A stretch of 64,000 nucleotides of DNA from CAWJFP01 sp963842155. GTDB lineage: Bacteria; Pseudomonadota; Alphaproteobacteria; JACZXZ01. The notes beneath the pieces are model-generated. The model was given only the letters and a program-made list of their open reading frames with translations, ran no database searches and had not been told where the DNA came from. Both the position numbers and the translations under genes were made by a program. Below are positions 8,813 through 17,699 of the stretch, in pieces. The stretch's first letter is position 1; the number at the start of each line of letters is the position of its first letter. Location: contig CAWJFP010000039.1 in NCBI GenBank assembly GCA_963842155.1, forward strand, positions 1-64,000, written 5' to 3'.

Positions 8813-9250
8813 ATGATGCGGAAGCTCCTGTTGGGGTTGGCCGCCGCCGGCGTGGCCGGCTGCGCCTCGAACACGGAAGGCATTTCGCAAAGGATTGCCG
8901 TCTGGACCGACCCGCCAGGCGCCAATTGCAGCTTGAACCGCAAGGGCGTCAGCATCGCGCGCATTTCGCCGACGCCAGGCGAAGTAACGGTAGAGAAGAC
9001 TAAAGACGACATCACCATCATCTGCGACTTGGAAGGATATCAGGAGGTGACGCTGCTGAACCGCCCGGACCTGGACAGCGCCACCTTGGGAAACATCCTG
9101 GCTGGCGGCGCTATCGGCCGGGCGATCGATTCCGTTTCAGGCGCCGACAAACTCTACAGAAGCGCGGTCTCCATCAGGATGACACCCGCGGATGCGCCGC
9201 CGCCGACCGCGCAGACGCAACCGCCCGCGCAGGCGCCGGCGAAACCTTGA
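8813..9250 (+). CDS. Putative lipoprotein with PEGA-like domain
   Basis: This 145-residue protein begins with a lipoprotein signal (lipobox VAGC, Cys about residue 17). The central part (IAVWTDPPGANCSLNRKG, then ITIICDLEGYQEV) resembles the short beta-rich PEGA module found on cell-surface proteins. It ends in a Pro/Gln/Ala-rich tail. It is transcribed against the conserved fdxA/S4/helicase neighbours and separates fdxA from the S4 gene, so it looks like an insertion into an otherwise conserved block. The function is unknown. Two ATG codons lie in tandem, and either could start it. Confidence 0.65.
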   Translation: MMRKLLLGLAAAGVAGCASNTEGISQRIAVWTDPPGANCSLNRKGVSIARISPTPGEVTVEKTKDDITIICDLEGYQEVTLLNRPDLDSATLGNILAGGAIGRAIDSVSGADKLYRSAVSIRMTPADAPPPTAQTQPPAQAPAKP

Positions 9251-9309
9251 TCGGTCGGGGACAAAGGCGGCGAAGGCGAAAATAAAGTGTGGCGTCGCCT
9301 AGGAAGCCG

Positions 9310-9657
9310 CTACGAGGCCGCCTTGCCCGGAGGGTCGAGATCCTCGTAGAGCAGTCGCGCGGCCGCAGCCGACTCGCGCCGCTCGCCGAGCGCGCGGACG
9401 CGCACCACGCGGATGAGCCGTCCTTGCGGAAAGGTCAGCACGTCGCCCGGCCGCACCGGCGCATGCGCCTTGCGCACCACCAGGCGGTTGAGCCTGACAC
9501 GCCCGGCCGTGCAGATCACGGCGGCGAGCGCGCGCGTCCTGAAGAAACGCGCATGAAAGAGCCATTTGTCGAGCCGCAGGCTGACGCCGCTTTGGCTCGC
9601 GTCTTGCTCGGGCTCGCTGGAGTCCGCCGCGTCGCCCGCCTCCTCGTCAGCGGACAA
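9310..9657 (-). CDS. S4-domain RNA-binding protein, HslR-like
   Basis: This 115-residue protein carries an N-terminal acidic stretch and then an S4 RNA-binding domain: RLDKWLFHARFFRTRALA, followed by GRVRLN and KAHAPVRPGDVLTF. HslR (Hsp15) of E. coli recognises stalled 50S subunits carrying peptidyl-tRNA, and the same role is likely here. Its start overlaps the end of the helicase gene by 11 bp, so the two are co-transcribed and probably translationally coupled. Confidence 0.85.
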   Translation of the reverse strand: MSADEEAGDAADSSEPEQDASQSGVSLRLDKWLFHARFFRTRALAAVICTAGRVRLNRLVVRKAHAPVRPGDVLTFPQGRLIRVVRVRALGERRESAAAARLLYEDLDPPGKAAS

Positions 9658-12145
9658 ACCGCAGCTCCTTGAGCGCGGCGAAGGGCGACTGCGCCCGGCG
9701 CGCCGCCGCGCGGGCCTCGTCGTCGGCGCGCCGTGCCTTGCTCTTGCCGCGCTCGCGCAGCACGTAGCGGGGCTCCCCCTCGCCCGGCTGGGGGCGATAG
9801 CCGACGGCGGCGAGCAGAGGGGCGATCTCGGCCTTGCCGCAGCCGACGAGCGAGAGCAGCGCTGCGTCGGCGACGAAGGGGCCGCCGGCGGCGCGCTTGC
9901 GCGCTTCGCTCGCCAGGCGATCGAGCCGGTCGGCCCGGACCGCGATGCGGCCGAGCGGTCGATAGCCGACCGCCTCGTAGAAGGCCGCGGGCAAGGCGGG
10001 ATCGAGGGGCAGCGAGAGCCGTCCGGGCGGCGGCGGCGGCACCAGATCGACCATGTCGTGATGGATCGCCCAAAGCAGCGTCTTGAGCGCGGTCGGGGCG
10101 GGCTTGAGCAAGGCCGGCAGATAGACCGCCTCGACGCCGAGCGCGACGCCGAGCCGCGCCAGGGCGCGGCGAGCCGGACGGTCCAGCGCCGCGAGCTGGG
10201 CGCCGAGCCCGCGGCGCGGCACTAGGCCGAGCCCCTCCCTGAGGCGGAAGGCGAGGCCGCGCGCGGCGCCGGCGAGCGGCGCTTCCTGCAAGGCGAAGAG
10301 CGGCCCGAGCCGCGCCCGCAAATGGCGCGTCACCCAGCCCGCGAGATGGCGCTTCAGCCCCTCGCGCGCGGCCGCGTCTTCGAGATCGGCGGGCAGCAGG
10401 GCGACGCGCGGCTCGAGCGGCTCCTCGCCGGCTGCGAGCAAGGCGAGCGGCGTGCCCCGCCACAAGATGCGCGCGTCGGCACCGAGGGCGAAGGCCTCGT
10501 CGGGCTCCTCGGCCGCGCGCCGCGCACGGGCCGGCAGCTCGGCCCTGAGCGCGCGCTGCGCCGCGCTCAGAAGCGCCTTCGCCTCGTCCGCCGATGCCGC
10601 CTCCTCGGGGATGAAGCGGAAGCCCTCGAGACGCCCGACCGTCTCGCCTTCGACCAGCACGACGCCGTCCCGCGTCACCGCGCCCAGAAGCTCGCGCCCG
10701 TCGCGCAAGCGGCGCTGCAGCGAGGCGGCGCGGCGATCGACGAAGCGCTGGGTGAGCCGCTCATGCAGCGCGTCGGAGAGCCGGTCCTCGATCGCCCGCG
10801 CGCGCTCCTGCCAATGGGCGGCCTCGGGCAGCCAGTCGGCGCGATGGGAGATGAAGGTCCAGGTGCGCACGAAGGCGATGCGCTGGACGAGCGCCTCGAT
10901 ATCGCCGTCCGGCCGGTCGAGTGCCGCGAGCTGGGCCGCGACCCAATCCTCGGGCAGCCGCTCCTCCGGCCCGACGAGATGGAGGAAGATGCGGCGCAGC
11001 AGCCGGACATGGGCGTCGCTCATGATTTTGCGGAAATCCGGAATTTGGCAGACCTCCCACAGGAGCCTGAGGGCGGCCTGGCCCGCCGCGAGCGGCACGA
11101 GCTCGGGATCGCGCGCGAAGGCGGCAAGCGCCGTCACGTCCTCCGCCTCGCGCGCGCGGCGCAGGAAGGGCGCGGGCGGCGGCGCCTCGAGGCTTTTCAG
11201 CAGCGCCGGAAGCGAAGCGAAATCGAGCGCGACATTGCGCCAATAGAGCGCCTTCAGCGCCTCGAAGCGATGCTCCTCGATCGCCTCGACGAGCTCGGGC
11301 TCGAGCCCCGCCAGATCGCCCGTGACGCCGAAGCTGCCGTCGCTGGTGAAGCGCCCGGCGCGGCCGGCGATCTGGGCCAGCTCGGCCGGCTGCAGCCGGC
11401 GCGGCGCGCGACCGTCGAACTTCACCAGGCTGGTGAAGGCGACATGGCCGACATCCATATTGAGCCCCATGCCGATGGCGTCCGTCGCCACCAGATAGTC
11501 GACCTCGCCCGCCTGATACATGGCGACCTGGGCGTTGCGCGTGCGGGGCGAGAGCGCGCCGAGCACCACGGCGGTGCCGCCGCGCTGGCGGCGCATCTGC
11601 TCGGCCAGCGCGTAGACGTCCTGCACCGAGAAGGCGACGATGGCGCTGCGCGGCGGCAGGCGCGCGAGTTTCTTATGACCGCCATAAGTGAGGCGCGAGA
11701 AGCGCGGGCGTGCCACGAAGGCGACCTGGGGCACCAGCTTGCGCAGGAGGGGCCGGATGGTCTCGGCGCCGAGCAGCATGGTCTCCTCGAGCCCGCGCGC
11801 ATGCATGATCCGGTCGGTGAAGACATGGCCGCGCTCGGGGTCGGCCGCGACCTGCACCTCGTCGATGGCGAGGAAGGCAACGGCACGGTCGAGCGGCATG
11901 GCCTCGACCGTGCAAACCCAATAACGCGGTTCGGGCGGAAGGATCTTCTCCTCGCCGGTGACCAGCGCCACCGCGCGCGGCCCCTTGAGCCGGACGATGC
12001 GGTCGTAATTCTCGCGCGCGAGAAGCCGCAGGGGAAAGCCGATCATGCCCGTGGCATGGCCGAGCATGCGCTCGATGGCGAGATGGGTCTTGCCGGTATT
12101 GGTCGGGCCGAGGACGGCGATCGGCGGCTTGAGATCGCGGACCAT
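9647..12145 (-). CDS. SUV3-like superfamily 2 RNA helicase
   Basis: From MVRDLKPPIAVLGPTNTGKT the protein has about 832 residues. Helicase motifs are clear: Walker A (GPTNTGKTH), DEVQ for motif II, then GMGLNMDVGHVAF and QIAGRAGRF for the C-terminal motifs. This is the SUV3/Ski2-type arrangement known from the mitochondrial RNA degradosome and conserved in alphaproteobacteria. The C-terminal 400 residues are Ala/Arg/Leu-rich and end in a basic tail. It probably unwinds structured RNA. The downstream S4 gene overlaps its 3' end, linking it to RNA metabolism. Confidence 0.87.
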   Translation of the reverse strand: MVRDLKPPIAVLGPTNTGKTHLAIERMLGHATGMIGFPLRLLARENYDRIVRLKGPRAVALVTGEEKILPPEPRYWVCTVEAMPLDRAVAFLAIDEVQVAADPERGHVFTDRIMHARGLEETMLLGAETIRPLLRKLVPQVAFVARPRFSRLTYGGHKKLARLPPRSAIVAFSVQDVYALAEQMRRQRGGTAVVLGALSPRTRNAQVAMYQAGEVDYLVATDAIGMGLNMDVGHVAFTSLVKFDGRAPRRLQPAELAQIAGRAGRFTSDGSFGVTGDLAGLEPELVEAIEEHRFEALKALYWRNVALDFASLPALLKSLEAPPPAPFLRRAREAEDVTALAAFARDPELVPLAAGQAALRLLWEVCQIPDFRKIMSDAHVRLLRRIFLHLVGPEERLPEDWVAAQLAALDRPDGDIEALVQRIAFVRTWTFISHRADWLPEAAHWQERARAIEDRLSDALHERLTQRFVDRRAASLQRRLRDGRELLGAVTRDGVVLVEGETVGRLEGFRFIPEEAASADEAKALLSAAQRALRAELPARARRAAEEPDEAFALGADARILWRGTPLALLAAGEEPLEPRVALLPADLEDAAAREGLKRHLAGWVTRHLRARLGPLFALQEAPLAGAARGLAFRLREGLGLVPRRGLGAQLAALDRPARRALARLGVALGVEAVYLPALLKPAPTALKTLLWAIHHDMVDLVPPPPPGRLSLPLDPALPAAFYEAVGYRPLGRIAVRADRLDRLASEARKRAAGGPFVADAALLSLVGCGKAEIAPLLAAVGYRPQPGEGEPRYVLRERGKSKARRADDEARAAARRAQSPFAALKELRFVR

Positions 12146-12236
12146 GATGCCGGCAATAATGACGCTTCCGCACGCTAATGCAAGCCGCGGCCGGCGACAC
12201 AAGCGCCGGCGATGCGTCGTCCTGCGACTGGCGGCC

Positions 12237-12881
12237 CTAAACCAGCGGCACGAAGGCTACGGGCAGGGTCACGCGCTCGCTGGTCAGGCCCGCTTCGTCC
12301 TTCTCCACGATGACGAGATCCTGCGTTTCGCCGGGCTCGCCCACCGGCAGGACCAGCCGGCGGCCCGGCTTGAGCTGGGTCACGAGCGCCGGCGGGATGC
12401 GCGCGGCGGCGGCCGTCACGATGATGCCGTCGAAGGGCGCCTCCTCGGGCCAGCCGAGCGCGCCGTCGCCCTGACGCAGCTCGACATTGCCGTGGCCGAG
12501 GCGGCGCAGGCGCTCGGCGGCTTCGACCGCCAGCGCGGGCAGGAACTCGATGCTGTAGACCTTGGCCACCAGCTCGGCCAAGAGTGCCGCCTGATAGCCG
12601 CAGCCCGTGCCGATCTCCAGCAGCCGGTCCTCGGGCCGCGGCGCCAGCATGTCGGTCATCACCGCGACGATATAGGGCTGCGAGATGGTCTGACCCTGGC
12701 CGATCGGGAGCGGCAGGTTCTCGTAGGCGCGGTCGCGCAGCGTAGGCGGCAGGAATTCCTCGCGCGGCACGCGGCCGAGCGCGGCGATCACGCGCGGATC
12801 GAGCCGTTCCTTGCCGAGATAGTCGCGCGTCGCCCGCACCTCGGCCTCGACCGCCCCGACCATCGCCTCGCGCCGGCGCAT
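12237..12881 (-). CDS. pcm: Protein-L-isoaspartate O-methyltransferase
   Basis: This 214-residue protein starts at MRRREAMVGAVEAEV, where family similarity begins; a GTG at 12945-12947 would add 22 residues. Family motifs include REEFLPP, the substrate loop LPIGQGQTISQPYIV, and the SAM site LEIGTGCGYQAALLA. It methylates L-isoaspartyl residues formed by ageing of proteins, the first step of their repair. It is divergent from htpG, with the two start codons about 200 bp apart, which suits a shared protein-damage response. Confidence 0.9.
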   Translation of the reverse strand: MRRREAMVGAVEAEVRATRDYLGKERLDPRVIAALGRVPREEFLPPTLRDRAYENLPLPIGQGQTISQPYIVAVMTDMLAPRPEDRLLEIGTGCGYQAALLAELVAKVYSIEFLPALAVEAAERLRRLGHGNVELRQGDGALGWPEEAPFDGIIVTAAAARIPPALVTQLKPGRRLVLPVGEPGETQDLVIVEKDEAGLTSERVTLPVAFVPLV

Positions 12882-12999
12882 GTCGCGCGCACCGGGGTCG
12901 CGCGCCTGCGCGCGGCCCAGCCTTCGTCGGAGCGGTTCGAGGATCACAAGCGGAGCATAACAGGAGGGAGCTATTGGCTCCAACCAAGCTGCCGGGGGG

Positions 13000-13028
13000 C
13001 TTGCGCCCCGGCCGCCGCCTCCACATAT
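13000..13028 (+). promoter_or_regulatory. Candidate sigma-32 heat-shock promoter for htpG
   Basis: CTTG at 13000-13003 is followed after 17 bp by CCACATAT at 13021-13028. This resembles the sigma-32 arrangement (CTTG, 17-bp gap, CCCCAT-like box) and lies about 50 bp before the htpG start codon. RpoH is encoded in this window at 47523-48413. The match was found by eye and the -10 box differs from consensus by at least one base. Confidence 0.4.
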
Positions 13029-13080
13029 CACGCCACAGACTATTACGCCCCAGGCGCGCCACCAAGAAGACGAGGGGACC

Positions 13081-14997
13081 ATGGCGGAGGAACGACTCGG
13101 CTTCCAGGCCGAGGTCAGCAAGCTCTTGGATATCGTCGCCCACTCGCTCTACAGCGAGAAGGAGGTGTTCCTGCGCGAGCTGATCTCGAACGCGTCGGAC
13201 GCCTGCGACCGGCTGCGTTACGAGGCGCTCACCAAGCCGGAGCTTCTGGCGGGCGATCCCGGCTTGCGGGTGACGATCGAGATCGACAAGCCGCATTCGC
13301 GGCTCACCGTCGCCGATAACGGCATCGGCATGAGCCGGCAGGAGCTGATCGACAATCTCGGCACCATCGCGCGCTCGGGCACCGCCGCCTTCGTAAAGGA
13401 CAAGACCGGCGCGAAGGACCAGGCTGGCCGGGCGACCGGAAATGGCGGAGCCGAGGGAGCCGCCGATCGACGTGACGACTTGGCGCTCATCGGCCAGTTC
13501 GGCGTCGGCTTCTACTCGGCCTTCATGGTGGCGGACCAGGTCGAGGTCGTCTCGCGCAAGGCCGGCGAGGCCGAGGCCTTTCGCTGGAGCTCGGACGGCA
13601 AGGGCAGTTTCACCGTCGCCGAGGCCGAGCTCCAAGGCCGCGGCACGCGCATCACCCTCCACATGAACGAGGCCGGCCAGGAGTTCCTCGAGCCCGACCG
13701 CATCCGCCAGATCGTGAAGCGCCATTCCGACCATATCGCACTGCCGGTCGAGCTCCTCGACGGCGCCAAGCGCGAGACGCTCAACGCCGCCTCCGCGCTC
13801 TGGACGCGCCCCAAATCCGAGATCACCGAGCTGCAATACAAGGAATTCTATCGCCACGTCGCCCATAGCTTCGACGATCCCTGGATGACCCTCCATTACC
13901 GGGCCGAGGGCAAGCTCGACTATTCAGCACTCCTCTTCGTGCCGAGCCACCGCCCCTTCGATCTCTTCAATCCCGACCGCAAGGGCGGGCTACGGCTCTA
14001 TGTCAAGCGCGTCTTCATCACCGACGACTGTCCCGAGCTTCTGCCGCCCTATCTGCGCTTCCTGCGCGGCATCGTCGATTCCGAGGATCTGCCGCTCAAT
14101 GTCAGCCGCGAGATGCTGCAGAAGAACCCGCTCCTCGCCCGCATCCGCCAGGGTCTCGTCAAGCGGCTGCTCGACCAGCTCGAGAAGAAGGCCAAGGAGG
14201 ACCCGGCGGACTATGCCCTCTTCTGGGAGAATTTCGGCGCCGTGCTGAAGGAGGGGCTTTACGAGGATGCCGAGCAGCGCGAGCGCCTCTTGGCACTCGT
14301 CCGCTTCCGCTCCACGGCGAGCGAGGGTTGGACGAGCCTCGAGGATTATCTCGGCCGCATGAAGGAGGGGCAGGAGGCGATCTTCACCATCGCCGGCGAG
14401 ACGCAAGAGGCGGTCGCCAGGAGCCCGCAGCTCGAGGGCTTCCGTGCCAAGGGCGTCGAGGTGCTGCTGCTGACCGACCCTGTCGACGAGTTCTGGATGC
14501 CGGCCGTCGGCGTCTACAAGAGCAAGCCCTTCAAGTCCGTGACGCGCGGCGGCGCCGATCTGGACAAGATCAAGGCGAGTGCGGAGGCCAAGCCCGCGGC
14601 GGCGGAGGCCTCATCGGACGTCAGCGGCCTCGTCGCCCTCTTCAAGCTCGCGCTCAAGGACGCGGTCAAGGACGTACGGACCTCGGAGCGGCTGACCGAC
14701 AGCCCCGTCTGCCTGGTGGCCGACGAGGGCGACATGGACATGCATCTCGAGCGGCTGCTGCGCCAGCATAAGCAGCTCGAGCGCCAGAGCCGGCGCATCC
14801 TCGAGCTCAATCCCAAGCATGCGCTGATCAAGCGGCTGGCCGCACGGGTCAAGGAGAAGGGCGCCGAAGCGCAGCTCTCCGACTACGCCTTCCTGCTGCT
14901 CGACCAGGCCCGCATCGTCGAGGGCGAGACGCCGCCCGACCCCGCCGCCTTCTCGCGCCGCCTCGCGAGCTTGCTCGAGCGGGGCCTCGGCGCCTGA
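13081..14997 (+). CDS. htpG: Molecular chaperone HtpG (Hsp90)
   Basis: This 638-residue cytosolic chaperone has the three Hsp90 parts. The N-terminal ATPase shows ELISNASDACDRLRY, DNGIGMS and GQFGVGFYSAF. The middle domain has LNVSREMLQKNP with the catalytic Arg region. The C-terminal dimerisation domain covers about the last 120 residues. The ATP-lid segment between SGTAAF and LIGQFG is longer than in E. coli HtpG, with a Gly/Ala/Asp-rich insert (about residues 105-138). Its 5' region holds a possible heat-shock promoter. The 3' end converges on msrB with a five-base gap. Confidence 0.96.
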   Translation: MAEERLGFQAEVSKLLDIVAHSLYSEKEVFLRELISNASDACDRLRYEALTKPELLAGDPGLRVTIEIDKPHSRLTVADNGIGMSRQELIDNLGTIARSGTAAFVKDKTGAKDQAGRATGNGGAEGAADRRDDLALIGQFGVGFYSAFMVADQVEVVSRKAGEAEAFRWSSDGKGSFTVAEAELQGRGTRITLHMNEAGQEFLEPDRIRQIVKRHSDHIALPVELLDGAKRETLNAASALWTRPKSEITELQYKEFYRHVAHSFDDPWMTLHYRAEGKLDYSALLFVPSHRPFDLFNPDRKGGLRLYVKRVFITDDCPELLPPYLRFLRGIVDSEDLPLNVSREMLQKNPLLARIRQGLVKRLLDQLEKKAKEDPADYALFWENFGAVLKEGLYEDAEQRERLLALVRFRSTASEGWTSLEDYLGRMKEGQEAIFTIAGETQEAVARSPQLEGFRAKGVEVLLLTDPVDEFWMPAVGVYKSKPFKSVTRGGADLDKIKASAEAKPAAAEASSDVSGLVALFKLALKDAVKDVRTSERLTDSPVCLVADEGDMDMHLERLLRQHKQLERQSRRILELNPKHALIKRLAARVKEKGAEAQLSDYAFLLLDQARIVEGETPPDPAAFSRRLASLLERGLGA

Positions 14998-15002
14998 GGC
15001 TG

Positions 15003-15431
15003 CTACTCGCCCTTCCCGGGCTCCTTCGGCATCAGCTTGAGCGCGGCGGAGTTCATGCAATAACGCGCGCCGGTGGGCGCGGGCCCGTCCTCGAAGACAT
15101 GGCCGAGATGCGCGTCGCAGCGGCTGCACAGCACTTCCGTGCGGCGCATGAAGAGCGAGTTGTCGGGACGCAGCGCCACCGCCTCCTTGGCGACCGGCTG
15201 CCAATAGCTCGGCCAGCCCGTGCCGGAATCATATTTCGCCGCGGCATCGAAGAGCGGCTGGCCGCAGCAGACGCAGACATAGATGCCGGGCGCCTTGCTG
15301 TCCCAATATTCGCCGCTGAAGGCGGGCTCGGTGCCATGGCGCCGCGTCACCTTATATTGCATCGGCGTGAGCTTGGCGCGCCATTCCTCGTCGTCCTTGA
15401 CGGTCTTGTCGATCACTTTGTCGTCGGGCAT
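15003..15431 (-). CDS. msrB: Peptide-methionine (R)-S-oxide reductase MsrB
   Basis: The 142-residue protein reduces methionine-R-sulfoxide in proteins. It has two CxxC pairs for structural zinc (CVCC and CSRC), the fold motif SGTGWPSYW and the catalytic Cys in RYCMNSAALKL. A purine-rich ribosome-binding site (GGAGGAGAGG) precedes the ATG. The gene lies 12 bp downstream of tadA on the same strand, so the two probably share a transcript. It sits tail-to-tail with htpG, another protein quality-control gene. Confidence 0.94.
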   Translation of the reverse strand: MPDDKVIDKTVKDDEEWRAKLTPMQYKVTRRHGTEPAFSGEYWDSKAPGIYVCVCCGQPLFDAAAKYDSGTGWPSYWQPVAKEAVALRPDNSLFMRRTEVLCSRCDAHLGHVFEDGPAPTGARYCMNSAALKLMPKEPGKGE

Positions 15432-15443
15432 TTTCCTCTCCTC

Positions 15444-15929
15444 CTATTCGCTCGCCGCGGCGGCGGCGGCGGCATCGCGCCGCGCGGCGAAGAAGCGCCG
15501 CAGCAAATCGCCGGCCTCGCGCTCGGCGATGCCGCCATAGACCTCGGGCCGGTGATGGCAGGTGGCTTGCGCGAAGAAGCGCGGGCCATGCTCGACCGCA
15601 CCCCCCTTGGGATCGGCGGCGCCGAAATAGAGCCGGCGGATGCGGGCGAAGGCGATCGCCGCGGCGCACATGGCGCAAGGCTCGAGCGTGACATGGAGAT
15701 CGCATTCGACCAGCCGCTCCGCCCCGAGGGACGCGGCGGCCGCGCGAATGGCCAGCATCTCGGCATGGGCGGTCGGGTCGCCGAGCTCGCGCGTGCGGTT
15801 GCCGCTCGCCCCCCGCACCCGGCCCGCCGCATCGACGACAACAGCGCCGACCGGCACCTCGCCGCGCGCGCCCGCCGCCTGCGCCAGCTCCAACGCCATC
15901 GCCATGAAACTCGGTTGCTTCGCCGCCAC
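15444..15929 (-). CDS. tadA: tRNA adenosine(34) deaminase TadA / nucleoside deaminase
   Basis: This 161-residue zinc-dependent deaminase begins FMAMALELAQAAGARGEVPV, the usual TadA start region. The catalytic HAE (AHAEMLAIR, His zinc ligand and Glu proton shuttle) and PCAMC zinc ligands are intact. TadA converts A34 to inosine in tRNA-Arg(ACG) and is essential in most bacteria. The C-terminus ends in an Ala-rich stretch. msrB follows after 12 bp. It is slightly possible that this is a guanine-deaminase-like relative, but length and motifs favour TadA. Confidence 0.88.
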   Translation of the reverse strand: MAAKQPSFMAMALELAQAAGARGEVPVGAVVVDAAGRVRGASGNRTRELGDPTAHAEMLAIRAAAASLGAERLVECDLHVTLEPCAMCAAAIAFARIRRLYFGAADPKGGAVEHGPRFFAQATCHHRPEVYGGIAEREAGDLLRRFFAARRDAAAAAAASE

Positions 15930-16202
15930 GCCTTAACGATGGTGGCGCGGCAGCCAGGCGTCAAGCGCCCCCCAATTGCACGCGCCTTTTCGGCCTCATG
16001 CGCCGGCGGCCCAAGGGGCCGCTCATTGTCATATTGAGAAATGGAGGCGCCGCGAGAGCAGCGCCTCCGGGCGCGTCCGCGCCCTTGGCTACCGCGCTCA
16101 ACGCGCGGGTTTGCCACCGCCATGGCTCTGCGTCATTATTCGCGTTTCTTCATCCGATTACCCTAATTGCGCGACCGTGAAGCGCACCCTAGATTGCCCG
16201 CC

Positions 16203-16913
16203 ATGACCCGTCCCGCCATCGGCATCACCTTGGATGCGGAGCCGGCCGGCGGCTATTCCAAGCTGCCCTGGTACGCGCTGCGCCAGAATTATTGCGAGAC
16301 CATCGCGGCGGCCGGCGGGCTTCCGGTGCTGCTGCCGCACGAGCCCGACCGCGCGGGCGACTATCTCGCGCGCATCGAGGGGCTGGTCGTGACGGGCGGC
16401 GCCTTCGACGTCGATCCCGCCCTCTTCGGTGCGGCGACGCGCCATCCCACGGTCAAGACCAAGGACCGGCGCACCGAGTTCGAGCGCGTCATCCTCGGCC
16501 AGGCGCTCGAGCGCGACGTTCCGGTGCTCGGCATCTGCGGCGGGCAGCAGCTCTTGAACGTGGTGCTGGGCGGCACGCTCGTCCAGCATATCCCCGACGA
16601 GGTCGCGGGCGCGCTGCCCCATGAGCAGCCCAATCCGCGCACCGAGGCCGGCCATCTCGTCCGCGTGGCGCCCGGCACGCTCCTCCATCGCATCACGGCG
16701 GCCGATTCGCTCGCCGTCAACAGCGCGCATCACCAGGCGGCCAAGGCGACCGGGCCCGGCGTGCTGGTCAACGCCACCGCCGAGGACGGGGTGATCGAGG
16801 GCATCGAGCATCCCGGCTACCGCTTCTGCCTGGGCGTGCAATGGCATCCCGAATATCTCATCAGCAAGGGCGACGCGCTCATCTTCCAGGCCTTCGTCGC
16901 CGCGGCGGCCTGA
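16203..16913 (+). CDS. Class I glutamine amidotransferase-like hydrolase (peptidase C26, PuuD type)
   Basis: The 236-residue protein starts at MTRPAIGITLDAEPAGGYSK. It shows the nucleophile elbow GICGGQQLLN (Cys) and the partner His-Glu in VQWHPEY, plus the family-specific VVTGGAFDVDP. PuuD-like enzymes cleave gamma-glutamyl-GABA or related gamma-glutamyl amides in polyamine breakdown. No other putrescine-pathway genes are nearby, so the substrate is open. The stop lies three bases before the pseudouridine synthase start, giving a tight three-gene operon with rsmD. Confidence 0.87.
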   Translation: MTRPAIGITLDAEPAGGYSKLPWYALRQNYCETIAAAGGLPVLLPHEPDRAGDYLARIEGLVVTGGAFDVDPALFGAATRHPTVKTKDRRTEFERVILGQALERDVPVLGICGGQQLLNVVLGGTLVQHIPDEVAGALPHEQPNPRTEAGHLVRVAPGTLLHRITAADSLAVNSAHHQAAKATGPGVLVNATAEDGVIEGIEHPGYRFCLGVQWHPEYLISKGDALIFQAFVAAAA

Positions 16914-16916
16914 GCC

Positions 16917-17699
16917 ATGGCGGCGGCCGCGCCAGAGAAAGGCGAGCGCATCGCCAAGCGGCTCGCCCGCGCCGGCCTCTGCTCGCGCCGCGAGGCCGAG
17001 CGCTGGATCGCGGAGGGCCGCGTCGCGGTCGATGGCAGGACGCTCGCTTCGCCCGCCGTCACGGTGACCGACGGCTCGCTCGTCACCGTCGACGGCAAAC
17101 CCTTGCCGGAAGCCGAGCCGCCGCGGCTCTTCCGCTACCACAAGCCGCGCGGCCTCCTCACCACCAACCGCGACCCGGAGGGCCGGCCGACGATCTTCGA
17201 GCGCCTGCCCGAGGGCCTGCCGCGCCTCATGGCGGTGGGAAGGCTCGATATGGATTCGGAAGGGCTTTTGCTGCTCACCAACGACGGCGAGCTCGCGCGC
17301 CATCTCGAGCTGCCGGCGACCGGCTGGCTCCGGCGCTATCGCGCGCGCGCTTTCGGCAGCGTCGAGCCGCAGCGCCTCGCGGCACTCGCCAAGGGCGTGC
17401 GTATCGACGCGATGCAGTACGGGCCGATCGAGGCCAGCCTCGACCGCACGCAAGGCGCCAATCAATGGCTTACCATCGCCTTGCGCGAGGGCCGGAACCG
17501 CGAGGTGCGCCGCGTGCTCGAGCATCTGGGCTTGAGCGTAAACCGCCTCATCCGCACGGCCTACGGCCCCTTCCAGCTCGGCGCGCTGGCGCGCGGCGCG
17601 GTCGAGGAGGTGCCGCGCGGCATGCTGCGCGACCAGCTCGGCGGCGCCTACCAGGCCCTCAAGCATAGGCCGCGTCACGATGCGCATCATCGCCGGTAG
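16917..17699 (+). CDS. rRNA pseudouridine synthase, RluB/RluE/RluF family
   Basis: This 260-residue protein combines an N-terminal S4 RNA-binding domain (ERIAKRLARAGLCSRREAER) with a RsuA/RluB-type catalytic domain. The catalytic Asp lies in AVGRLDMDSEGLLLLTNDG, with GRNREVRRVLEHLG further on. The likely role is isomerisation of a uridine in 23S rRNA (RluB-like), but the exact position cannot be decided by eye. It overlaps the start of rsmD by 20 bp, coupling two rRNA-modification genes. Confidence 0.88.
   Translation: MAAAAPEKGERIAKRLARAGLCSRREAERWIAEGRVAVDGRTLASPAVTVTDGSLVTVDGKPLPEAEPPRLFRYHKPRGLLTTNRDPEGRPTIFERLPEGLPRLMAVGRLDMDSEGLLLLTNDGELARHLELPATGWLRRYRARAFGSVEPQRLAALAKGVRIDAMQYGPIEASLDRTQGANQWLTIALREGRNREVRRVLEHLGLSVNRLIRTAYGPFQLGALARGAVEEVPRGMLRDQLGGAYQALKHRPRHDAHHRR

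Noticed and set aside
10322..12178. Long plus-strand frame opposite the helicase
   Set aside because: Antisense shadow. The minus-strand protein has all helicase motifs; the plus-strand one has none.
12175..13896. Minus-strand frame spanning pcm and htpG
   Set aside because: Overlaps two clear genes in other frames and shows no family motifs.
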